This document shows positions 9,355 through 16,347 of a stretch of 64,000 nt of DNA, in pieces. The first letter of the stretch is position 1. Every line of letters starts with the position of its first letter. The notes beneath the pieces were generated by a model. That model searched no databases, was not told where the DNA came from, and worked only from the letters and a program-made list of their open reading frames with translations. The position numbers and the translations under genes are program-made. This DNA comes from Micromonospora violae (GTDB lineage: Bacteria > Actinomycetota > Actinomycetes > Mycobacteriales > Micromonosporaceae), in the NCBI RefSeq assembly GCF_004217135.1, contig NZ_SHKK01000001.1:2914001-2978000 (forward strand). The letters are read 5' to 3'.

Positions 9355-10512
9355 TCAAAGGTTGTCGGGAATTTTTTCGCCACCAGGAGCATCCGCAGGA
9401 GATCCTTCGCCATCCTGGTCCGGGCTGCCCTCCTCGACCGGCGCGTAGAGGGTCGAGAGCGCCCGGTGGAGAGCAACAACGTCCACTTCCGGCACGACGT
9501 AGTGGTTTGTCCGGATCGCGCCCAGTAGGTCAGGGTCCGGCGCCAGCCCGTACGTGCGCAGGTAGTAGGCCGCGGCGTCGGTCCAGATCCAGTGGCCGTC
9601 GGTGAAGAACCCGGTGGGCACCACCTCGCCGGCGGCCGGATCGACCACGTCCGGGCTCCGGGTCGGCGCGATCAGCAGGGGCGTTCCGTCGGCCAGGTAT
9701 TCCAGGATCTGGTCGCGTTCGTCGCCCTCGAGCCGAGGGTGGTCGGGCGCGAAGGCGGGCCCGTGCTCGGGGTCGAACGTGTCGTACACCCGCGCCACCA
9801 GCGGCGTGACCGGCGGTGCCGCGGTCCAGAGCAGGGTGGAGAACCCGAGGGTGTTGCGCTGATACGCCGGCAGCTCATCGGGGTCGACGAAAACCTCGAC
9901 CTGCGGATCCGTCTCGCCGACAGCCTCCAGGGCGTCCTGCACGTGAACGGCCAGCGCCGGCACCGCCGCCTCGTCACCACTTTGCAGCAGGTAGATCCGG
10001 CGCGGCGGTGGCCACTGGGCGTCGATGGCGGGGAACCGCCACGCCCGCCACAGGGCGACCACCGCCGCCCCGTCGTTCCGCTGCGCCTCGACCGCGTCGA
10101 CCGCCGCCCGGTCGACGTCGTCGGCGGCGCCCGGCCCGTCGTACGGCACGGTCAGATCGATGCTGTACGGCACCGCGGCGCCATGTTCGGCCAGCTCATC
10201 GGGGCTGACCGGGGCGACCCCGTACGGCGGCAGCGGGTCATCGTCGGCGCGCTCGATGTCGACAAGCGCCTCGGTGTCCTCCCCCGCCGCGACGAGGGTC
10301 GCGGAGAGCAGGCTCACGTCACCCTCCGTCATCGGAATTCGACCGGCCAGGGCGGCAAAGAGCACCGACTGGGCGATCTCCACGAACTCGCCCTCGGCCA
10401 GCCACCGACGCGCGGCGGTGGTCAACTCGTCCGGCAGCCGGCCGGACATCCGCAGCAGCAGAGCGTGAAAGGCGGCAACCTCGTCGATGGACGCCTCAAC
10501 CACCTGTGTCAT
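9355..10512 (-). CDS. Conserved-looking hypothetical protein, 385 aa, T7SS-associated
   Basis: This is an acidic soluble protein with no signal peptide or membrane segment. The ATG at 10512 follows GGAGAGGG. The N-terminal ~100 residues are helical (AFHALLLRMSGRLPDELTTA). The middle holds RIYLLQSGDEAAVPALAVHV. The C-terminal part has GFFTDGHWIWTDAAAYYLRT and APDPDLLGAIR. The W-I-W-x-D-A-x-x-Y-Y-L-R-x-Y/H-G pattern recurs, to my recollection, in proteins beside actinobacterial T7SS and polymorphic toxins, where immunity or partner roles have been suggested. I cannot show either here. It leads the minus-strand set that continues with the 821-aa and AAA+ genes after a 105-bp gap. Confidence 0.8.
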   Translation of the reverse strand: MTQVVEASIDEVAAFHALLLRMSGRLPDELTTAARRWLAEGEFVEIAQSVLFAALAGRIPMTEGDVSLLSATLVAAGEDTEALVDIERADDDPLPPYGVAPVSPDELAEHGAAVPYSIDLTVPYDGPGAADDVDRAAVDAVEAQRNDGAAVVALWRAWRFPAIDAQWPPPRRIYLLQSGDEAAVPALAVHVQDALEAVGETDPQVEVFVDPDELPAYQRNTLGFSTLLWTAAPPVTPLVARVYDTFDPEHGPAFAPDHPRLEGDERDQILEYLADGTPLLIAPTRSPDVVDPAAGEVVPTGFFTDGHWIWTDAAAYYLRTYGLAPDPDLLGAIRTNHYVVPEVDVVALHRALSTLYAPVEEGSPDQDGEGSPADAPGGEKIPDNL

Positions 10513-10615
10513 CGCGTCGCCCTCTCCGTACCCAACGTTGTGCGTGGACGGTCGGTCCCGTCACCTGCCTCGGACGTCCTCACGACGGACAGCAGGTCCA
10601 CCCGGTTCAAATTGG

Positions 10616-10645
10616 CTGCGGCCGGCGCTCGCGCGCCGGCCGCAG
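10616..10645 (-). terminator. Strong hairpin terminator after the ABC importer operon
   Basis: A perfect 13-bp stem, CTGCGGCCGGCGC with GCGCCGGCCGCAG, and a 4-nt loop end 3 bp beyond the stop codon of the ATPase gene. The following strand reads CCAATTTG, only weakly T-rich. Confidence 0.75.
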
Positions 10646-10648
10646 TGC

Positions 10649-11797
10649 TCAGTCGCGTGGCAGTAGGTAGGCGCGGTCGGCGTCGAAGGTGAGATCGACC
10701 GACGCCCCCTCCGCCAGCGCCTCGCTCGGGTCGCCGCCCTGCTCGGTGGCGGTGATGGTGCCGGCCACCGTCTCGATCTCGTAATCGAGGCTCGGGCCGT
10801 GGAACGTCGAGCGCAGCACGGTGCCGTTGCCACCGCTGGTGACCGGTGTGAGCCGGACCGTCTCGGGTCGGATCATCAGGACGGCGCCGTTCGCCCCGGT
10901 GGCGACGCTCGGGTGGGCGGCGACGGTGAGCTGCCGGCCCAGCACCGTGAGGGTCGCCACGCCGTCCTGGATGCGCTCGGGCGCGGCCTCGACGAAGTTC
11001 GCCTGCCCGATGAAGTCGGCCACGAACACGCTGGTCGGACGCCCGTAGATCTCGCCCGGGCGGGCTACCTGCTCCACCTTGCCCTTGTTCATCACCACGA
11101 TCCGGTCGGACATGCTCATCGCCTCGTCCTGGTCATGGGTGACGTAGATGCTGGTGATGCCGAACATCTTCTGGATCCGGCGGATCTCCGCCCGCATGGC
11201 ATTACGCAGTTTGGCGTCCAGGTTCGACAGTGGCTCGTCGAAGAGCAGCACCTTCGGCTGCACCACCAGCGCACGGGCCAGCGCCACCCGTTGCTGCTGG
11301 CCGCCGGAGAGCTCGTGCGGGCTGCGCTCCTCCAGCCCCACGAGGTTCATGCTGGTCACCGCCATCCGCATGGCGGTGGCGATCTCGTCCTTGCTCCGCT
11401 GCCCACGCTGCAGCCGCAGGCCGTAGGCGATGTTCTCGGCCACCGTCATGTGCGGGAACAGCGCGTAGCTCTGGAACACCATGGCCATCGGCCGTCGCTG
11501 CGGCGACAGGTGCCCGATGGTTTTGCCGTCGATCAGGATCTCGCCACCGGTCGCCTGTTCGAATCCGGCCACCATCCGCAGCGTCGTGGTCTTGCCGCAG
11601 CCGGACGGGCCGAGCAGCGTGATGAACTCTCCCGGCAGTACGTCGAGGTCGACCCGGTCGACGGCGGTGACCGTCCCGGTGCGGCCACGGAACTGCTTGG
11701 TGAGGGCGTCCAGTCGCAGGTGCCCGGAGCCGCTCTCGGGACGCAGCGCGGCGTCGGGTTCGGTGATTGGCGCTTCGACGTGCGGCGCGGCGGTCAT
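10649..11797 (-). CDS. ABC importer ATP-binding subunit (Fe3+/putrescine/phosphonate type)
   Basis: The 382-residue ATPase has Walker A GPSGCGKTTT, Q-loop VFQSYALFPHM, signature LSGGQQQRVALARAL, Walker B KVLLFDEPLSNLD and H-loop YVTHDQDEA. A C-terminal TOBE-like domain (RPETVRLTPV onward) follows, typical of the PotA/FbpC/MalK class. The ATG at 11797 was chosen because it overlaps the permease stop as ATGA. The longer open frame upstream is the shadow of the permease. It energises uptake through the fused permease at 11794 with the lipoprotein at 13536. Confidence 0.95.
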   Translation of the reverse strand: MTAAPHVEAPITEPDAALRPESGSGHLRLDALTKQFRGRTGTVTAVDRVDLDVLPGEFITLLGPSGCGKTTTLRMVAGFEQATGGEILIDGKTIGHLSPQRRPMAMVFQSYALFPHMTVAENIAYGLRLQRGQRSKDEIATAMRMAVTSMNLVGLEERSPHELSGGQQQRVALARALVVQPKVLLFDEPLSNLDAKLRNAMRAEIRRIQKMFGITSIYVTHDQDEAMSMSDRIVVMNKGKVEQVARPGEIYGRPTSVFVADFIGQANFVEAAPERIQDGVATLTVLGRQLTVAAHPSVATGANGAVLMIRPETVRLTPVTSGGNGTVLRSTFHGPSLDYEIETVAGTITATEQGGDPSEALAEGASVDLTFDADRAYLLPRD

Positions 11798-13539
11798 TTC
11801 TGCTGCCCTTCGGAGGTGGCGGTGCGGTGCAGTACGGCGCCCGCGCCGACGATGATTCGGATGACCAGGAAGCCCGCCAGCACGATGGCGGTGAGGACGG
11901 TGCAGTAGGCGAACGCCACGCCGTACCGACCGGTGCTCGCGGCGCTCATCACCTGGGAGGTGATGATCTTCGTTTCCGGCGTGACCAGCAGCACGATGGT
12001 CGAGACGGAGGTCATGCTCCGGGCGAAGCTGTAGCTCAGCCCGGTCAGCAGCGCCGGGCGAATCAGCGGCAGCGTCACCCGCCGGAAGGTCTGCAGCGCG
12101 CTGGCGCCCAGATCGGTGGAGGCCTCCTCGATGTTGGGATGCAACTGGGTCAACGCGCCGACCGCGGTGCGCTGCCCGGCCGGCAGACTGCGGATCACGT
12201 ACGCCAGCACGATCACGACGGCCCCCGCCGCCAGCGAGCTGCCGCCGACGAGGCTGGGGAAGACCATCACGTCGCCGACGTACCGGTCCGGGCGGTAGGC
12301 CAGCACGAAACCGATGCCGAGCACCGTGCCGGGGACCGCGACCCCCAGCGTGCCGCCCAGGTCCAGCAGCCAGGCGGTGTGCCGCAGGTGCCGCACCACC
12401 AGCCAGGCCACCATCAGGCCGACGACGCCGGCGATCGGGGTGGCGATGGCGGCGAACAGCAGGGTGTCCAGGACCGCTTCGACGCCCGGACCGGCCACGA
12501 CCTCCCGCAGGTAGTCGAGCGTGAGCGTGTTGTCCACGCCGAAGACCTTCGTCACCGATCCGATGATCACGGTGCTGTAGAGGCTGACGATCACCGCGGC
12601 GACCAGCAGGGCGAGGCCGTAGATCGGCCAGCGGGCCCAGCCGGTGATGAGGTGCACGCTGCCGGACGGTCGGCCGGTGATCGTGGTGCGCACCTTGCGG
12701 TTGAGCCACCACCGCTGCCCGAAGTACATCGCCAGCGACGGCACCAGCAGGATGACGCAGTAGACCGACGCGCTGGTCAGGTCGTACTCGCCGGTGACCG
12801 AGAGGTAGGCGCGGCTGGCCAGCACGGTGTAGTCGCCGCCGAGCACCAGCGGGTTGGCCAGGTCGGCGATCGCCTCCACGAAGAGCAGCAGGAACGGGGC
12901 GACCAGGCCGGGCGCCAGCAGCGGCAGGATCACCGTGCGCAGGATGCGCCACCGGCTGGCGCCCAGGTTCATGGCCGCCTCCTCCACCGCCGGGTCGAGG
13001 CCGCGCAGCATGCCGAGCAGACCCAGGTAGGCCACCGGGAACAGCGACATCGACAGGACGAACACCAGCCCGTCCAGGCCGTAGATGTCGTACTCGAGCC
13101 CGAAGATGCCGTTGCTGATGACGCCGCGCCGCCCGTACAGGACGACGGTCGCGGTGGCCACCGCGAATGGCGGGCTGACGATCGGCATCATGGCGATGAC
13201 GTGCAGGATCTTCTTGCCGGGTACGTCGAGGCGGGCCTGCACGAAGGCGAAGAGGAAGCCCAGCGCCGTACCGCCGGCCCCGACGAGCGCGCCGAGCACC
13301 AGGGTGTTGCGCAGGATCTCGAGATCGACCGACGAGGTGAAGAACTCCGCGTAGCGCGGCAACGCGCCCGGTGCGAACGCTGTGGCCAGGACCGCGATGA
13401 GCGGGATGGCCGCGCCGATCGCCACCAGCAGTACGCAGACGACGATCAGCAGGCGGATCGCCGGGTCGCCACCCCGCCGACGGCGAGCGCCGGCCGGCGG
13501 GGTGAAGGTGGAGGAACGTTCGGGGAGCAGGAGCGTCAT
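11794..13539 (-). CDS. ABC importer permease, fused double-domain (FbpB/AfuB type)
   Basis: The 581-residue integral membrane protein has two homologous permease halves with about 12 membrane segments in total. EAA-loop signatures appear as EEAAMNLGASRWRILRTVIL in the first half and EEASTDLGASALQTFRRVTL in the second. Fusion of the two permease domains is normal for the ferric-iron/hexose-phosphate FbpB/AfuB family. Its start overlaps the binding-protein stop and its stop overlaps the ATPase start, both as ATGA, so all three subunits are translationally coupled. The substrate cannot be settled from sequence. Confidence 0.95.
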   Translation of the reverse strand: MTLLLPERSSTFTPPAGARRRRGGDPAIRLLIVVCVLLVAIGAAIPLIAVLATAFAPGALPRYAEFFTSSVDLEILRNTLVLGALVGAGGTALGFLFAFVQARLDVPGKKILHVIAMMPIVSPPFAVATATVVLYGRRGVISNGIFGLEYDIYGLDGLVFVLSMSLFPVAYLGLLGMLRGLDPAVEEAAMNLGASRWRILRTVILPLLAPGLVAPFLLLFVEAIADLANPLVLGGDYTVLASRAYLSVTGEYDLTSASVYCVILLVPSLAMYFGQRWWLNRKVRTTITGRPSGSVHLITGWARWPIYGLALLVAAVIVSLYSTVIIGSVTKVFGVDNTLTLDYLREVVAGPGVEAVLDTLLFAAIATPIAGVVGLMVAWLVVRHLRHTAWLLDLGGTLGVAVPGTVLGIGFVLAYRPDRYVGDVMVFPSLVGGSSLAAGAVVIVLAYVIRSLPAGQRTAVGALTQLHPNIEEASTDLGASALQTFRRVTLPLIRPALLTGLSYSFARSMTSVSTIVLLVTPETKIITSQVMSAASTGRYGVAFAYCTVLTAIVLAGFLVIRIIVGAGAVLHRTATSEGQQK

Positions 13540-14603
13540 GACTTCGGCGCCTGCGCCACTTCAGCGTCGAACCGCTTGTTCAGCGCGGACTTCGCCTGCC
13601 CGGCGACCGTCGCGTCGTAGGTCACCATCTTGATGCTCGGCAGCTTGACGACCTTGTCCGAAACCTTGGCGTCCGGGTTGGTGGGGAACTGGTACGCCTT
13701 GACCGTCGGGCCGATCTCCTGAGCCTCCGTGGTCAGCGCCCAGTCGACGAACTTCTTGCCGCTCACCGGGTTCCGCGCGCCCTTGACCAGCGCGACACCG
13801 CCGGTCTCATAACCGGTGCCCTCGGCCGGGAAGCTGACCTGCAGGTCCGGGAAGCCGGCCTCGACGGTGGCGACGCAGTCGTGCGAGAAGATGACACCGA
13901 CCGCGACCTCACCCCGGGCGGCCATCTGCGCCGGGGCCGAACCGGACTTGGTGTACTGCAGCACGTTCGGGTGCAGCTTGCGCATGTACTCCAGCGACTT
14001 GGTCTGGTCGCCGCCGGCGAGCTGGACCTGCGTCCACAGCGCGGTGTAGGCGGTGCCGGAGGTGGAGGGGTGCGCCATCCCGATCTCCTTCGCGAGCTTC
14101 GGGTTGAGCAGGTCCGCCCAGGACTGCGGCACCGCTACCCCGCGCTCCGCCAGGACCTTGGTGTTGCTGCAGAAGCCGAGCGCGCCGACGTAGACGCCGG
14201 TCCAGAGACCGGTCGGGTCCTTGTACGCGTCCGGAATGATCGCCGCGTTGGCGGAGACGTACGGTTCGAGCAGGCCCTCGCTACCGGCGGCGGAGTAACC
14301 GTCGGCGGGGCCGCCGTACCAGACGTCGAACTCGGGGCTGCCCTTGCCGGCCTTGACCCGGGCCAGCGCCTCGCCGCTGGAGAGCCGGACGAAGTCGGCC
14401 TTGACCCCGGTGGACTTGCTGAACTTCTCGGTGGTCGCCGCGCACCAGTCTTCGGTGGCGCCACAGACCACGTGCACGACGTTGCCGTCGGTCGCGCTGT
14501 GGTCACCCCCGGAGTCCTGCTTGGCGCAGGCCGCCATGGTCATCGAGGTGAGCATGAGTGTGATCGACAGTGCCGCGAGACGACGCGGACGCAGGGAAAC
14601 CAC
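13536..14603 (-). CDS. ABC importer substrate-binding lipoprotein (AfuA/FbpA-like)
   Basis: The 355-residue protein carries a lipoprotein signal peptide: RPRRLAALSITLML, then the lipobox-like TMAAC. The mature part is a type 2 periplasmic-binding fold with EFDVWYGGPADGY. That resembles AfuA-family proteins, whose members bind Fe3+ or sugar phosphates. Two cysteines close together (VVCGATEDWC) may form a disulfide. The GTG at 14603 lies 9 nt after GGAGG. The promoter should be in the 191-bp divergent region shared with the two-component genes. Iron, hexose phosphate or aminoethylphosphonate are all possible ligands. Confidence 0.92.
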   Translation of the reverse strand: MVSLRPRRLAALSITLMLTSMTMAACAKQDSGGDHSATDGNVVHVVCGATEDWCAATTEKFSKSTGVKADFVRLSSGEALARVKAGKGSPEFDVWYGGPADGYSAAGSEGLLEPYVSANAAIIPDAYKDPTGLWTGVYVGALGFCSNTKVLAERGVAVPQSWADLLNPKLAKEIGMAHPSTSGTAYTALWTQVQLAGGDQTKSLEYMRKLHPNVLQYTKSGSAPAQMAARGEVAVGVIFSHDCVATVEAGFPDLQVSFPAEGTGYETGGVALVKGARNPVSGKKFVDWALTTEAQEIGPTVKAYQFPTNPDAKVSDKVVKLPSIKMVTYDATVAGQAKSALNKRFDAEVAQAPKS

Positions 14604-14674
14604 GGATGAGACCTCCGCAAACGGTGGTGGATCGTTGAGATGGCAGTCAGATGTGTCGACCAGATTAGGAGCGC

Positions 14675-14695
14675 GTGAACGTCACGACGGTGACG
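14675..14695. promoter_or_regulatory. Overlapping GTGA/TCAC inverted repeats, probable operator
   Basis: Two palindromes overlap here: GTGAACGTCAC (14675-14685) and CGTCACGACGGTGACG (14680-14695, 6-bp arms and a 4-nt spacer). They lie between the divergent importer operon and kinase/regulator operon and share half-sites with the perfect palindrome 15 bp downstream. The likely ligand is the OmpR-type regulator encoded at 15598, but this is inferred. Confidence 0.5.
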
Positions 14696-14709
14696 ACGTC
14701 GTGAGCGCA

Positions 14710-14727
14710 GGTGACAGCGCTGTCACC
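14710..14727. promoter_or_regulatory. Perfect 18-bp palindrome GGTGACAGCGCTGTCACC
   Basis: This perfect dyad has GGTGAC/GTCACC ends and lies 67 bp before the kinase start and 106 bp before the binding-protein start. Together with the two GTGAC-type repeats at 14675-14695 it forms a cluster suited to a dimeric regulator controlling both divergent units. It could alternatively form an RNA hairpin in the kinase leader. Confidence 0.5.
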
Positions 14728-14794
14728 AACGCGGTGTCCCGGCGACACATCGCGGCTGAAAACATGGGTGTGTGAACCAGAGGCCGAGGCAGCG

Positions 14795-15601
14795 ATGACA
14801 AGCGTCTGGTGGGGCTTGATGATGGCGCTGGTCGGCGCCCTCGCCGGGGCGTGCGCGTGCGCGCTGGTGCTGCGCCGACGCGGCAGCAGGATGCGTGCCG
14901 AGTTGTCCACGCTGGAGCTGACGGTGCAGCGGCGCGCAGACCAGGTCAACGCGCTCAGCCACGAACTGCGCACCCCACTCAGCATGATCAAGGGTGCGGT
15001 CGACCTGCTCCGCGAAGGCACGCCCGGGCCGCTGACCCCCGCGCAGGAGAAGTTCCTCCGCCTGGTGGACAACCAGTCCACACAGGTGATCGGCCTCTGC
15101 GAGAGTCTGCTGTTACAGGCGAAGATCGAGGCCGGCCTGTTCACGCCCCGCCTGGAGAAGGCTGACGTGGCGGTGATCGTCCGTGATGTCATCGCCGGCA
15201 TGCGGTCGCTGTGCGAGCAGCGCGGCCAGCGAATCACGCTGGACACCCCACAGGTGATGCCGCGTATCCTGGCCGACCCGATGTTGCTGACCCAGGCCAT
15301 GACCAACCTGCTCTCCAACGCCAGTCGCTTCACCACGACCGGCGGCAGCATCCACGTGCGGGTCATGGTGGTGGACTCCGGAGTCGCCATCTACGTCACC
15401 GACGACGGCGCGGGGATGACGCGGGCCGAGCGGGAACGACTCTTCCAGCGCTTCGCCACGGGTCGGCCGCTCGTCGATGGGACCGGCCTCGGCCTGGTGA
15501 TCACCAAAATCATTGTCGAACTGCACGGAGGCGAGATTCTCGTGCACACCGCATCCACCCATGGGACGACGTTCCTGCTGACCCTCCCGGGGCACCCATG
15601 A
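14795..15601 (+). CDS. Sensor histidine kinase (two-component)
   Basis: This is a short 268-residue kinase. One N-terminal membrane helix (GLMMALVGALAGACACALVL) is followed by the H-box NALSHELRTPLSMIKGAVD (His56), the N-box NLLSNASRF, and G-boxes DDGAGM and GTGLGLVITK. There is no extracytoplasmic sensor domain, so it may sense through the membrane or via a partner such as the adjacent importer. The ATG at 14795 was preferred over the GTG at 14711 because GAGG precedes it and the membrane helix then starts at residue 4. The stop overlaps the regulator start (ATGA). Confidence 0.93.
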   Translation: MTSVWWGLMMALVGALAGACACALVLRRRGSRMRAELSTLELTVQRRADQVNALSHELRTPLSMIKGAVDLLREGTPGPLTPAQEKFLRLVDNQSTQVIGLCESLLLQAKIEAGLFTPRLEKADVAVIVRDVIAGMRSLCEQRGQRITLDTPQVMPRILADPMLLTQAMTNLLSNASRFTTTGGSIHVRVMVVDSGVAIYVTDDGAGMTRAERERLFQRFATGRPLVDGTGLGLVITKIIVELHGGEILVHTASTHGTTFLLTLPGHP

Positions 15602-16296
15602 GCACCTCCCCGCGGCCCACCGTGCTGGTGGTCGACGACGAACCACAGATGGTGATCATCGTCGAGTTCGCGCTACAGACCCAGGGCTTCGACGTGCTCA
15701 CCGCCTCCGACGGCGCCACCGCCCTGCACCTGCTGCGATCCCACCGGGTCGACCTCGCCATCCTCGACATCATGATGCCGACCATGAGCGGCCTGACCCT
15801 CTGCCAGCTCATCCGGGCCCGCTCCGAAACGCCCATCCTGCTGCTCAGCGCCCTCGGCCACCAACAGGACGTCATCGCCGGGTTGGAGCACGGCGCCGAC
15901 GACTATGTCGTCAAACCGTTCCACCCGCGCGAGGTGGCACTGCGCGCGCAGGCGTTGATCCGCCGCCGGCGCAGCCACCCGGGCGTGATCCGGGTCGGCG
16001 AGCTCGTCATCGACCCCGCCACCCAGAGCGTGACGCTGCACCAGCAGCGAATCGACCTGCCGTTCACCGAGTTCAAACTCCTGACCCACCTGGCGAGCCA
16101 GCGGGGCGTACCGCAGTCCTGGCAGGACCTGCTCCGCACGGTCTGGGGGACGCCGGACATGCTCGGCGGCCGCGACGTGGTGAAGTCGACCGTCTACCGG
16201 CTGCGCTCCCGGTTGGCCGCGCTGCCCGGCGGCGGCAACTACCTCTGCACCCTGCGCGGCGTCGGCTACTTCGTGCCGGACGTTCCCTCCCCCTGA
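15598..16296 (+). CDS. OmpR-family response regulator
   Basis: The 232-residue protein has a receiver domain with acidic pocket VVDDEP, phospho-acceptor Asp57 in LAILDIMMP, and Lys106 in DDYVVKPF. A winged-helix output domain follows (LPFTEFKLLTHLAS through VVKSTVYRLRSRL and LRGVGYFVP). Its start overlaps the kinase stop by 4 nt, giving near 1:1 coupled production. It probably binds the GTGAC palindromes upstream of the operon and controls the divergent ABC importer. That link rests on position only. The gene converges on the giant gene with only a 51-bp gap. Confidence 0.95.
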   Translation: MSTSPRPTVLVVDDEPQMVIIVEFALQTQGFDVLTASDGATALHLLRSHRVDLAILDIMMPTMSGLTLCQLIRARSETPILLLSALGHQQDVIAGLEHGADDYVVKPFHPREVALRAQALIRRRRSHPGVIRVGELVIDPATQSVTLHQQRIDLPFTEFKLLTHLASQRGVPQSWQDLLRTVWGTPDMLGGRDVVKSTVYRLRSRLAALPGGGNYLCTLRGVGYFVPDVPSP

Positions 16297-16347
16297 GTCC
16301 TGCCCGACATACGTCGCCGCTGCCATCCCGTCTGCCCCAGGGGACAC

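Noticed and set aside
11767..13620. Plus-strand open frame of 617 codons opposite the ABC permease
   Set aside because: Extremely His/Gln/Asp/Arg-rich, the typical antisense of a hydrophobic membrane protein. The permease motifs are unambiguous.
16297..16347. Terminator between the response regulator and the giant gene
   Set aside because: Only CCCC-A-GGGG with a loop too small to form was found, so no terminator is claimed for this 51-bp gap.
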